Shown here: positions 38,948-57,355 of the stretch, piece by piece
Layout of the letters: each line of letters starts with the position of its first letter
Numbering within the stretch: position 1 is the first letter of the stretch
Program-made: the position numbers and the translations under genes
NCBI GenBank assembly: GCA_002633005.1
Contig: NMRA01000925.1
Coordinates: forward strand, 33,457-97,456
Length of the DNA stretch: 64,000 nt
Direction of reading: 5' to 3'
Source of the DNA: Phoronis australis
Lineage: Eukaryota > Phoronida > Phoronidae
Notes under the pieces: model-generated
Seen by the model: only the letters and a program-made list of their open reading frames with translations
Databases searched by the model: none
What the model was told of the DNA's origin: nothing

Positions 38948-46859
<7,912 letters not shown>

Positions 46860-49719
46860 CTGTAAAGAACAACATGAAGCTGTTCAACATATAATCAAAA
46901 TTAGCAAAGCTTTTAACAAGCATTGTTGTAGTTTTTCTTACAAAAAATATATGGCACAAAGACAACAGCATTACTTTTTGAAATAATTGGTTTATTTCAA
47001 GACTTAAACGGGCACTTTGCCGATGCTCAGCTGTCAATGTTGAGAATTCTTAAATGAAGCAAAATGGTATTTAAGAACAATATCCCGTTCATCCGATCTA
47101 CTGTACTAGTTGAATCAGCCAGCAACTCGACTCGTAGGCAATGAGTACATGCACCTTTTTTGAATTCACAACACTAGAATTGGCACGCCCCTATAAGCTA
47201 AATTGTTTTCTTGAGTTATGTAGCAAATGGCTTCATTTGTAATGGAAACAAAAACCTATGATGACAAGGAATATTATGAGACGGGTTTGGTATTTGTTTC
47301 TTAGCCAGCTAACTAGGGTGAATTGCAGCTTGAACAACACACGTCATTGAAATTTTCAATCTTATATACTCTTTTAACACATTACTATGTCAACAGAGGA
47401 ACTAAGACAGTGATCACACAGTTAATAACGCAATTGGAAACCCAGTTGAAAAACCAACATTAACTACGAGAGTAAATTTTAACTTGATTGAGAATAAAAG
47501 CTTGCTGTGGCCATTTTTTCACGTCTGCCTCAGTATACCAAACCAGTGTACGACTATTTTTCGTGTGTCATATCCCCTGGTGCGAGCGGTGTAATGGACA
47601 GTTACCAATTTGGCAACTGAATAAAAAAAGTTTGATTATGGGAGTAGTTGTTCGAGTTGGAAGGAATTAAAGACGTCAACAGCCTTTTAAGGTGTCCTTC
47701 TACATGCAAAAGATATTTATAGAAATGTGACTGATGATTTAATAAGTGTGAGGCATAATTTGCCAAAAATTTCCGGCGTATGAAGGTCTCAGGGATGGCC
47801 ACCATCTAGTTGCGACAGTGGCACTGTCTATTTATAAAAATTCATCAGAACATATGACTGACGATGACAAGATTTAGTAACAGAACAATTCTGTGAAGAT
47901 AAGTTTTTTGTCAGTAAAAAAAACCCATATTTTCAGTGAAATATGATGGAGAACGTGCCAAAATGTCCAGCGACGATTTAGGTCGCTTCATCAGAACCAG
48001 AAAGGATCACTGAAGAAAGTAAGCATTTTTTAAGAGATAATTTTAAGTGAAAAATATATTTTTGACAATGTGAAAACCTTTTAGTCGGTAAGCGGATTTC
48101 GCCTACCGCCTGTTTAAAATACACGGGGCGAAATTAGTACAGAAAGCAATGGGAAGTATTGTAGCCCCTAGCCAGCTGATGCATACTGTGAATGTGTCCC
48201 AAGGAAATTGCTGATTTGTCACGGAAGATCACGACATCAATAACTCCAGACTTAGCCAGACCCTTTCGTAACTTTCCGTGGTGAACCGGCAATTGCCGTC
48301 CATTCGTAACTCATCGGATAATTCCGTACCCACTTGCGTGGGACACATTGACAGTATGCATCGACTTTTTGATAAGCATTTTGTGCTTTGATCGCGAATT
48401 TGTTGCGAACTTCATGGAGCAGGACACTGTAAAACCTATCAGAAGAAAGAACTGTTGTGAATGTAGGTTTGTGTGGTCTCGTCTTTCGTGTTGTCTTGTA
48501 TGTTCGTGTTCGTCCGTTCGTAGTTTTCGTTAGTGACCAGATGTTGTGATTATAACTGCAGTCATGTGACTGGGGCATCATGAGAACTGGCGGTCTCTCT
48601 TTGTCTGGTCCAGCCTGCGTTTGATGCTCCGTCACTTCAGAGTGTCGTGTTCAACTCGTCGATACCGAGTAAGGTAAGACCACACGAGAACCTGTGTAGC
48701 GAATACAATAGGACAATTGCTAATGGTTTGTTGAACCCGTTTAGTGTAAATTTATTTGTGTTTGATATGGACGACTGAAGTGAAGCAACAGTGGAATTCC
48801 TTGTCCCGAGTGTCATACCTTGTAGTATAAATATTGTGTATTGGGGACGATTGACAGAAGCTGAGGACGCCTGTGCCATGAGGCTTAGCCTTGGCGCACA
48901 GCTGTATACTAAATATACAGCTTTGCACCGATATGGATAAAAACATGACCAGATAAAACATGACACAAAATTAGTGTCTTTAAAAACTACACACTTATTT
49001 GACTTAATACAATTATTTTCTGGTTTTTGGAAAAATTGACCTTCTACCGTTACTCTGCTGCTAAAGTTGTGGAGCGATCTTCTGCGTTCGCTTTTGGCGC
49101 CACGAAGTATTGCGTCACCTATTGGCCAGTTTCTTTTTTCCGCTGATTCTTCAATCAACTAAATTAATATTCTTTCACGAGGTTGCATACATGTCACAAC
49201 AAATTATCGGAACTGGTTTCTCGTCATTATAAGTTTTTAGAATTTTGATACTGAAAAACCGAATTTCAGAAGAAATTTTGCTGCTGCAAAGCTATCATCA
49301 TCTCTCAAGAGATGTCGCAAAAATTTAGGAAATTGCGCGTGCACGTGGCACGAGCGTACTGTTTTCAAAACGATGACATACTTTTCATTGCTAGAAAAGG
49401 CGGAGAGTTACGCAAGAAAATGAAGTTTATTGCATTGTTTTTCGCTTAAACGGCTGTAACGAGCAAGGTGAGTGTCGGTTGCTTCCCAGATTTTGCATGC
49501 ACCCCGTTCGTCTTTAGCTGTACATATTGATACAACTTTCACGGCGAGGTGACAAGCAAAACTACCCTGGCTGTGTGCAATTTCGGGGTCTACAGAAGAA
49601 ATACACACAGTGGTACCTAGCTGTATTTTGACGACAGTCTTCATACAGCCAGCTGGCTGGCTACCTAGTTGGCTACCTGATCTGAGGCTGAGCCTTGAGG
49701 CTGAGAATCACGATCGGCA
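46860..49719. other. region upstream of recognised DIMT1 exons
   Basis: The DIMT1 first exon and promoter should lie here or further right, but I could not find a matching basic N-terminal exon with a phase-1 donor. The region contains a MITE-family fragment at 47994-48170. A 172-codon minus-strand open stretch at 48637-49158 lacks an ATG start and any recognisable motif. Confidence 0.5.
47994..48170. mobile_element. partial copy C of the nested-region MITE family
   Basis: It contains AGAAAGGATCACTGAAGAAA, ATTTTTGACAATGTGAAAAC, CCTACCGCCTGTTTAAAATA and GGAAGTATTGTAGCCCCTA, in the same order as the right-hand parts of the copies at 49720 and 53420. The match begins abruptly and stops after TAGCCCCTA, so only about 175 bp of the element is present. 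Confidence 0.75.
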
Positions 49720-50370
49720 TTAGGCAATTACATCGCCCTGGATGTCGCAGGCATTTCAAAATACAGCAAATAAAATCAAATGAACCATACATATAGGAAC
49801 ATGGAGTTATAATTAACACATAACATGACTCTGGATACAATTTAGTCAGCAAAACTTGAACAAATTGATGAAAATCTGTCACGGTTTGCTCGAGTTTCTC
49901 TTACTGGGTGCCATTTTGAGGAAGTTATGTGAAATCACACATGTTGACAAATAAATAGTCCAATGGACACAAATTTCAACTGATACCTTCTAATGCTATT
50001 TTGCAAGTGTCACATGCTAGTGTCACACGCTTCGCTCAGTCTCGCGCTAGCCTTTGCCTAACTCACATGACTCAGTTGACCTACTTATGGTTATCGCGCG
50101 CGTGGTGAAAAAGTTAACGGCAACCAAAAAAGTGGAGTTGGAATTCTTCACCAAAGTCACCTTAATTCTCAAAAACTAAACTTCATCAAAGATATTTATA
50201 AAAGTAGAAAGGACCAATGAAGAAAATAAGCACTTTTTTAAGTGATAATTTTAAGTGTGGAATGTATTTTTGATGAGGTGAACACTCAAAATCGGTGGCC
50301 GCATTTAGCCTACCGCCCGTTTAAAATACATGTAGCGAAATGCATACAGAAAGGGAATGGAAGTATTGTA
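49720..50370. mobile_element. MITE copy A, left part (split by the pogo-like element)
   Basis: It starts TTAGGCAATTACATCGCCCT, matching copy B at 53420, and aligns with B over about 650 bases with scattered substitutions and small indels. B carries about 33 extra bases near 53453-53486. Copy A stops at GGAAGTATTGTA, exactly where the pogo-like end CAGTCAAG begins. B continues GTAGCCCC at the same point. The missing right end is found at 55031-55071. Confidence 0.85.
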
Positions 50371-51016
50371 CAGTCAAGTGACCTAATTATCGGACGTTTT
50401 GGCACATTTTGCTTTATATTTAATTGAAAATACTACGGATTGTTGTAAATTCTTTACCAAAATAAAGGCTTACCTTTACAGAGTTGTATTATTTATCATT
50501 TATGTGATCACAATCCACATAAAAGTTCTCGCTGAGCTTTAAATGAGATCACCTGCATATAGCTCGGGAACCTAAATATCGGACACCATATTGACATATG
50601 CGCCACAGTGTGGCAAACTGACTAACTGTATCCTCGTGCAATGAATGTAACCGCGGTTGCGGGTTGACACATTTGTTTTACAGTTTGTAATGTACAGTGG
50701 ATGGCCAAATAGTTGTCTATGTTGCTTATGTTTTTATATTTACTTATTTTTGCGAGCTGTGAAGCAAACCATTTGTAACAACAGAAACTCGTGGCTCCCA
50801 TTACAATTTTTATAATTTTGTGGTATGTATGATCCAGATTAAATTTTCTGAAAAAGGCAATTTCACGAAAGAACGAAATTTTAAATTTCGTTCATTTTTA
50901 AACTCAGTTGAACATGAATTCCAATGGTTTAGCGACAGTAATCTCTCACAACTACTAATTAAATACATCAATTTTATCATCAAATTATTAACTAGATAAG
51001 GCACTCTGCAGTGGCC

Positions 51017-52805
51017 TCAGTCTTCACACTTCATGATGTGAGCCTCTGTACCGTGGCACCTGCACTTGAACTTCTGCTGTCGTTCAACTCTCTCTATCGA
51101 AGTACAAAATCGCAGGTGGGTCCAATGGTTGCACCCGACAAGGTCACACGCCACCCAGTTGATGATTTTTAGTGAACGACATTGCGCCTCCGGTGAAAAC
51201 CGCCCACACTGGCAACACACTGCACTGTCATCGTCTTCGCTGTAATCACTGTCCTCAGTTTGAAGTGCTCCCACTCCCGTGACACCTGGCTGTGACCCAC
51301 TCTCTACTGTTGCTGAATGTTGCGACGCTTTGTTTTTTGACTTTAGAGCCTTCCCCTTATTCCCGGAGCTCTTGCTCCCTGACACTGCCACTTTGGAGCT
51401 GGGTAGGCTAGCAGACCCTTTCCTATGCACTTCACTGGTTTTGGTCTTTTCATCGACGGTAACATCGGCTGATGTCAAAAGCCTTGCATGAAGTTTCCGC
51501 TTTGTTCGAGTACTGACAGTTTGTGTTTGTGGTACTAAGATCTTCTTGAGAGACTCCGGGACTATGCCGAGATGAACTAAAGGGTTGGTGATGTAGTTAC
51601 CACAGGTTTAACACATGGCACTCTCATCCTCCGGCTGCACTGAACTGCCAACAGTCGACGCTGGCAGCGTGACTGGTCTCAGGGGAAAAATGCCTGGTAC
51701 CCTGAACGCTGCTATGACGGCCTCTTTGGTGATGTTTTGAGTAGCAGCTCTTATAAGGTTTGGTAAAAGCGACTTGGGAATTACACGAGATCCGCCATAT
51801 CCCAGGTTAATGGCAAACCGGGCCACCTGCCGTTTCAAAAGGCCAAAATACCCCACATCCAGAGGTTGCAAAATATGCGATGAGTGTGGAGGAATGCAGA
51901 GGAGGGTGACGTTCTTTGATTGCACGATGTCTATTTATTACGCCCTTTGATAAGTGAGGTATATGGTTGTCTAATATCAGCATGACCGGGCGGTTATGTC
52001 GCACACCACTTGATGGAATGAAAACATCTCTAAACCACCAAAAAAATACTTCCGTGTTTATGTAACCAGACTTTGTAGACTGGTAACTCCAGCTACCTAT
52101 GTCTGATGGTGACAAGCCACTTGGCAACCCGCCTTGGAATATTACTGTCGGTGGCATAACATTTCCAGCTGCAGACGCAGCAAAAAGTAGCGTTGTGTGC
52201 CCCGAAAACTTGACTTGGCACTGAAATACTGCTTTGTCCGCACTTGATGCGATGACCTTAGCTTTGTAAGTATCCTTGGCCGAAAACCCCGTTTCGTCTG
52301 CATTGAACACTTGATCAGGACCTAAATCCTACTTTGTTATTTCTTGTGATAGTAGCTGAAAATATTCGTCCACTTCCGCTTGCTCCAAGGACGAGCGCCC
52401 GTCTTCCAGGCTTCTTGATGTCTTCATTTCAAGTTCAGGGTGTCGCTTAATGAATTCCCGTACTCACTTTTTCGTTGGACCTTGGCTGCCGAACTGAGAC
52501 CGTTGAGACAGTGGTGCGGCTAGAATTACGCTCTTTGCCAACGCTTTAAACACCGTTTTAGTTAATGGGAAGCTTCTTTTAGACATATAGGTGCAGTAGC
52601 TAACAAGTGTGCCTTCGGTCTCAGCACTAAGGGCTACCTTTCTTCTTGGCATCGCCTTCTTCTCTCGATATTTTCCCAGGGTGTTGTCAAATAAAGTTGA
52701 GCGCGGAATCCCGTACTTTTTCGCGGCTTTGCCAATTTTCATTTTCCCCTTCACAACGGCGTTAATAGCTTGGTGTAGCTGGTTATTTGAATAGTTATAC
52801 CTCAC
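51017..52805 (-). pseudogene. pogo/Tigger-like DDE transposase with C-terminal zinc finger, inactivated
   Basis: In one frame, minus strand, the order is: a psq/CENP-B-type helix-turn-helix (IGKAAKKYGIPRSTLFDNTL); the DDE_1 catalytic core with NADETGFSA, VMLILDNHIPHL and ILQPLDVGYFGLLKRQ supplying the three acidic residues; then NPLVHLGIVPESL and an acidic spacer. The C-terminus is a PHD-like Cys/His segment containing CCQCG, WVACDLVGCNHWTH and FKCRCHG. The frame is broken by TGA at 52464-52466, TAG at 52329-52331, a one-base shift near 51925-51950 and TAA at 51608-51610. No ATG precedes the first helix at the expected position. It could have supplied transposase in trans once, but not now. 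Confidence 0.85.
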
Positions 52806-53000
52806 TTTCCATGACGCGACATCTGTATGACTTCATTAAGAATAACTGTATTAAAGTAGATGGTTAATACACCCAGTTTGTTAGAAAATTTGTCGCATTT
52901 TGCCTAATTGCCAACATCCCAAAATGAACAAACGGGGTGTTTGATTTTTATGAGTCCGTTGGGCCGAGCTAATCAATAGCGGATTTGCAGCGCAGACGAA

Positions 53001-54353
53001 TTACGCATTGCACATGCGCGAGTTACTTCCTTCGCGAAGGCTCATGGGATAGCTTGTGGTCAGGCATGTCTTGAGCAGGCTGGATACTGTGTGCATTTGG
53101 AGTGATTTGCAAACTAAAAACCATGTTTCATTTTTTTGCTTTATAATACCAAGCAAGTCCTTTCTCTCGTTTGTAAACACAGCGTAGCTATGATCAGTGA
53201 CCGTGTGACCGAGGGCACGACTGTCATCATGTTCATCGGCGTTGATTTCGAAATCTCCTCCGGTTTCAGACAAGTTGAGAGTTCTTGGGTTGCTTAACTT
53301 TTGTAGCTTTCGCCGTGGATATGCTAGAGACGTTAATTTTAAGAGGAAACTCCGTCCGAATGTTGTGCTCATAAGTCTTTTTTCCACCAGAAAAATGTTC
53401 GGTGCACACACGATGGCCCCTAGGCAATTACATCGCACTGGATGCCGCAGGCATTCAGGGGCGATAGCACATCCTCACAAAAAGTTACTCATTTCAAAAT
53501 ACAGCAAATAAAATCAAATGAACCATACATATAGAAACACGGAGTTATAATTAACACATACCACGACTTTGGATACAATTTAGTCACCAAAACCTGAACA
53601 AAGCGATGAAAACCTGTCGCGGTTTGCTCGAGTTTCTCTCAGTTACCGGGTGCCATTTTGAGGAAGTTACGTGAAATTACGCATGTTGACGAATAAAAAG
53701 TCCAAGGGACACACATCTTACAAGTTTTACCCGATACCTTCTCATGCTATTTTACAAGTGTCGCGCGCTAGCGTCACGCGCTTCGCTCAGTCTCGCGCTA
53801 ACCTTTGCCTAACTCACGTGATTCAGTTGACATGCTTTGTGGTTATCGCGCACGCGGTGATAAAATTAACGGCAACCAAAAAAGTGAAGTTGTAATTCTT
53901 CACCAAAGTCAACTTAATTCTCACAACTAAGCTTCATCAAAGATATGTGTAGAAGTAGAAAGGACCAATGATGAAAGTAAGTGTTTTTTAAAGTTTTAAT
54001 TGTAGATTGTATTTTTGACGAGGTGAAAACTCGAAATCGGTATCCCAAATCCGGTCACGGCCAGTTTAAAATACACTGTAGTAACGAAATGAATACAGAA
54101 AGCGAATGGAAGTATTGTAGCCCCTATATGGCCAACCGAGGGGCTACGTGTTGCCTACTAGATGGCCCTGCGTTGGTTTGAATGCGCTAAATCTCCCCTT
54201 ACTCCTAGCTCTTCTAATGTTGTTTATCCATTTTTCACGAAGTTCTTGGTTTGCAAGGAACACACAAAAACTCAGATTTTTATCTCTCTTGTTGTTTTTG
54301 AAGCAGCCAGGAACACAACAGGTGTATCCGCCGTAAGTTTTCTTCGCGCTCAT
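53001..54353 (-). pseudogene. THAP-domain coding sequence, split by a MITE insertion
   Basis: The ATG at 54353-54351 begins a THAP zinc finger: Cys13 and Cys17 in TCCVPGC, FLANQELREKWINNI with the conserved Trp42, and AFKPTQGH. The domain is cut at QGH by a 741-bp MITE. The remaining half, RVCTEHFSGGKKTY with the C-x2-H pair, resumes in frame after the insert and reaches a TGA at 53269-53267. The overlapping +1 frame stays open to 53001 (NLSETGGDFEIN, VTDHSYAVFTNERKD), so an additional frameshift near 53300 is likely. THAP fingers bind DNA and occur in P-type transposases and host regulators. Only the DNA-binding part is recognisable here. Confidence 0.75.
53420..54160. mobile_element. MITE copy B inserted in the THAP exon
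   Basis: The 741-bp element starts CTAGGCAATTACATCGCACT and ends GGGGCTACGTGTTGCCTACTA. It has short inverted TAGGCAA ends and an exact 8-bp target-site duplication GATGGCCC at 53412-53419 and 54161-54168. It carries no convincing open frame. Near its right end GTAGCCCC and GGGGCTAC (54117-54147) can form a subterminal hairpin. An 8-bp duplication fits hAT or P-type transposases. It is related to copies A (49720), C (47994) and a fragment at 56033. Confidence 0.88.
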
Positions 54354-54786
54354 ACCGCGTATTATGCTTGATACTATGGCCGCTTTCGGAATCCTGACCA
54401 CAGCACCCGCAATGCACCATATTAACCTAATTTCAATATGGCGTCGCTGCAAATCCGCTATTGCTAAAGCTCTCAATTACATTATTATTAAACAGTAGTC
54501 CCAACCTTGATCATGTTTTCAATGGATTCCTCCTAAGCAACGTTAGCAAATTTTTATGTACCGTTTATAAATATTGTAGCTTCTGATTTCCAAACAAGAA
54601 TCTGTACATGTTTTTGTTTTTATATGTTCTCAATAGCATATCTAAATATTTGAATATTTATATTAGATACTACTTAAATGTATGTACCTCTATATTAGTT
54701 TCATCTATGAATTGTCTTCAACACAGATATAATGCTACACGATTTCTGGATTTGTCATTATTTCTTTGAATGTTCTGTGTATTCTT

Positions 54787-54788
<2 letters not shown>

Positions 54789-54836
<48 letters not shown>
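54789..54836. repeat. (AT)n microsatellite
   Basis: An uninterrupted AT dinucleotide tract in the right arm of the pogo-like element, about 60 bases before the N at 54897. It is a plausible cause of the assembly break. Confidence 0.95.
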
Positions 54837-54839
<3 letters not shown>

Positions 54840-54904
54840 TTTAAAAAAATGTAAGCTGAACTGCAGTGTGTTTTTGAGGTAATGTTCTAGTTGCAGNAAA
54901 CAAG

Positions 54905-57355
54905 ATGGCGGACGAACTTTGGAGCCTGACGAAAATAGGTAACCGGACTATATTAGGGAAATGATTCACAGCAATTTTTGCAGTTAAAAAGGATACTTTG
55001 TCTCTGTTTTACGAACTCCTCTCTTGCCTGTGTAGCCCTAAATGGCCAACCGAGTGGCTACGTGTTGCCTAGACCGGAATCAGTTAACCATACCTTGTTT
55101 CTGCACTTCTTTGTGCTTTCTTGACTTCTTTTCAGTCTTGACCTTTGGCATGTTTGAAACTGTTCTTAAGACTAAACACTGATCGACAACTGACAATGTA
55201 GCAGTTGTTTAGGTTTCGCAAAGCATGAGATTCACAACCGGAAGTAAAAATGCCGGAAGTTCTCAGAAAAAATCAAAACAAGAAATTTAAAACCGTGTGA
55301 TAAAAATAACAGAATAAGGCCTATTAGGAAATATTTTCAATTATAATGACTTAATATAATAAAGAGTGGAAATGAAAAGAATAATCTATGAGTTGTTTTT
55401 GGTGGCAAGAGTATAAATTCCCGGAACGGAGTCAACTACAGGGACGAATTTTCCCGATGACGCATAATCACACAAGAAACAAGGCGTGCGTTCAGTAGAC
55501 GCTAGGACCTACGCTAAGACCTAGCTAAAACCTTGTCAAAGTCACGTGTTGTTATTTAAAATACACGGCAATATCTCACGTAATCTCGCGAAGTCTTGAT
55601 TTTTAGCGAGGTCCTAGCGTTACTGAACGGGAGGAAGTTTTGTTAGTAGTGAGTGACGTCATTCTAGACATGAGGAACTCAAGTGCCTGTGGGGCTAACA
55701 AGGTCAACTTTGAGAGACGTAATGCCGTGCGTGAACTTGGAATCTTGCGTGAACTTGGAATAAATTTCTATTCCAAGTTCACGCAAGTAATCTTTAGAGC
55801 AACCATTTGCGACATCTAGTGTGCAGCTGTTAAGTATATTTTCGCCGTCAGTCGTGAGTTATTGTTTCTGTTTTAATTATTTTTATTGTCCATTCTGGAT
55901 GTTATTCTGGTATTTCCAGAGGTGGCTTGACTGGGATGGGTGGTCACGGGTGGTCGAGGGGCTGAAATGACTGGCAACCTGGGACCTTTGGTATGAGCAT
56001 TAAGAGCTAGGATACGGACTCAGAGACAGAATGTAGGCACTTACATCGCGCTGAATCCTGAATACCGCCGCAGGCTAGAAGAATCATGAGTTTCTGCCGT
56101 ATCTACCGTACCGCGAAGGGTTTTGCATTGAACAGTGCGTCATGTCCGTTGTACCTGTCGCCTTACCCCCACTCCCTTGCACTGGCATACGCCAGTGGCA
56201 GTGCTTAGAGTTAGAGCTCGCAATCTTTGTACTCGTAATTGGTGGTAGTGTTTTCATTTTATATCTCACTGACATCGCCAATCGTTGCCTGCATGGTCTA
56301 AGGGATCTGTAACCGTTTCTTATCGGATATTAAGTATTAAGGAACAAGATCAGAATAACAATTGTTTAGCAATAGTGTTAATTTTGGCCATTAAAATACC
56401 AGTTAAGTGGAAATACTAATTTCATTTTTAAACGTGCAATTTAATGACTATTAGTTTTTTATTGGTATCCTGTTCTGTGATGTCATCAGGTCTAAATATT
56501 GATGACAATAGTTACAGAATACAACTGGTTCTGTTGACAGATTTTGAATGTTTTCATAGAGTGAGATAATACTGTCCATACCACTTGCTTTGGCACAAGA
56601 TCTTGCAAACGCCGACTGCCCAGAGCATTGAAAAGCAACCACGTCATTTGACGTGAATATGCGTCTTTTGCAGGTTGTCAACATCTCTAAATACAGTTGA
56701 TAACATTTAACAGCTGGACTGAAACATGGTGGCATACAGTAATATTTGATACAAATGTTCCCAGAGATTGAGGAGCATACAGAGGTAATGACATGTCTAT
56801 AGGTTTTTGTTATGCAAGATAATGTGATTTTCAGCTTGCAGTTGTCATTGTCCTTGAAGTTTGTCTTCTATCAGGAAAGTATTTTTTCCATCAACACTTT
56901 CATTTATATGTTGCATTTAGTTGTCTGTAGTACATAAAATGCTTAAATGTGATGGCTGATCTTGTTTGAATCTGATGAATTATCATTGTCACTTAATGTG
57001 GAAACAGGGAATAATATATTTTCCATTTACTTGATTTCCTTATAAATCCAACATTCACCTATTGACAATAAATCTTGATCCTTGTTCACTTTTCCAAGCT
57101 CATTGTATTGGTCACAGGCATTATGCATGTCAACATGAAAACAATTTTGTCTGTAATGTGTATTTTCGATTGAAGAGTTGTGTATTTAATATTATCGTGT
57201 TTGCATAAAAGAAATCTAAACTATTCTATTTATTTTTTACAGGTTCTAAGCAACTTCCCGTGTTCCAGAAAGTCATAGATAAGAGGAAGAGGCGCACTCA
57301 ACTGACAGAGCATGTTCAAGCTACTAAATCAGGGACACATAACTGGTTTCATTGA
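54905..57355 (+). CDS. tentative two-exon small protein, 48 residues
   Basis: Exon 1 (54905-54938) starts AAGATGGCGG and encodes MADELWSLTKI, ending in phase 1 at ATA G|GTAACC. Exon 2 (57243-57355), after the strong acceptor TATTTATTTTTTACAG, continues in matching phase with GSKQLPVFQKVIDKRKRRTQ and on to GTHNWFH and TGA. The basic KRKRR segment could be a nuclear localisation signal. I do not recognise the protein. Exon 1 lies inside the right arm of the pogo-like element, eight bases after an N, so the pairing may be fortuitous, or further exons may exist between. Exon 2 is the better supported half. Confidence 0.35.
55031..55071. mobile_element. MITE copy A, right end
   Basis: TGTAGCCCTAAATGGCCAAC, then CGAGTGGCTACGTGTTGCCTA, matches the last 40 bases of copy B (54116-54157) and begins at the point where copy A's left part stops at 50370. 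The right flank GACCGGAA matches the left flank GATCGGCA (49712-49719) at 6 of 8 positions, consistent with an old 8-bp duplication. Confidence 0.8.
55489..55630. mobile_element. 142-bp MITE
   Basis: The left end CGTTCAGTAGACGCTAGGAC continues CTACGC. The reverse complement of the right end, CGTTCAGTAACGCTAGGACC, continues TCGC, giving imperfect inverted repeats of about 25 bp. The interior contains TCACGTG, AATACACG and CGTAATCTC. A related sequence is at 62449-62600. Confidence 0.8.
55744..55787. repeat. perfect 19-bp inverted repeat (hairpin)
   Basis: CTTGCGTGAACTTGGAATA is followed by a 6-base spacer AATTTC and then the exact reverse complement TATTCCAAGTTCACGCAAG. The arm sequence GCGTGAACTTGGAAT also occurs just upstream at about 55729-55743 as a direct repeat. 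Confidence 0.95.
56033..56080. mobile_element. left-end fragment of the nested-region MITE family
   Basis: TAGGCACTTACATCGCGCTG, then GCCGCAGGC, parallels the left ends of copies A and B (TAGGCAATTACATCGCACTG, GCCGCAGGC). Similarity fades after about 45 bases. Confidence 0.55.

Larger units (their letters stand above)
52974..54463 (-). mobile_element. THAP-domain element with 19-bp inverted ends
   Basis: CAATAGCGGATTTGCAGCG at 52974-52992 and its exact reverse complement at 54445-54463 bound a segment containing a THAP-domain coding sequence. The flanks read CTAAT on the left and CTAAA on the right, a possible imperfect 5-bp duplication. Without the nested MITE and one target-site copy the element would be about 740 bp. 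It sits inside the pogo-like element, upstream of its transposase. Confidence 0.7.
50371..55030 (-). mobile_element. pogo/Tigger-like DNA transposon, degenerate, with nested inserts
   Basis: The ends are CAGTCAAG (50371) and CTTGCCTG (55023-55030), inverted matches at 7 of 8 positions. They are flanked by TGTA on both sides (50367-50370 and 55031-55034), which contains the TA duplicated by this superfamily. The insertion splits MITE copy A. Inside are a minus-strand transposase pseudogene (51017-52805) and a THAP element (52974-54463). A second ACCTAA.TATCGGAC motif (50386 and 50572) may be a subterminal repeat. An N at 54897 leaves the right arm less certain. Confidence 0.7.
55072..57240. 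other. intergenic or intronic, small repeats only
   Basis: Contains a 142-bp MITE (55489-55630), a perfect hairpin (55744-55787) and a short MITE-family fragment at 56033-56080. If the tentative gene is real this is its intron. Nothing else coding is recognised. Confidence 0.5.

Noticed and set aside
48637-49158. 173-codon minus-strand open frame as a gene
   Set aside because: It has no ATG at its start, no recognisable motif, and no convincing splice context. It was also examined and dismissed as the missing DIMT1 first exon.
49720-54160. Direct repeats of about 650 bp at 49720 and 53420 flanking a transposase, resembling long terminal repeats
   Set aside because: The repeats have short inverted TAGGCAA ends, copy B has its own 8-bp target duplication in a THAP exon, and the interior encodes a cut-and-paste transposase rather than reverse transcriptase. 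They are two separate MITE insertions.
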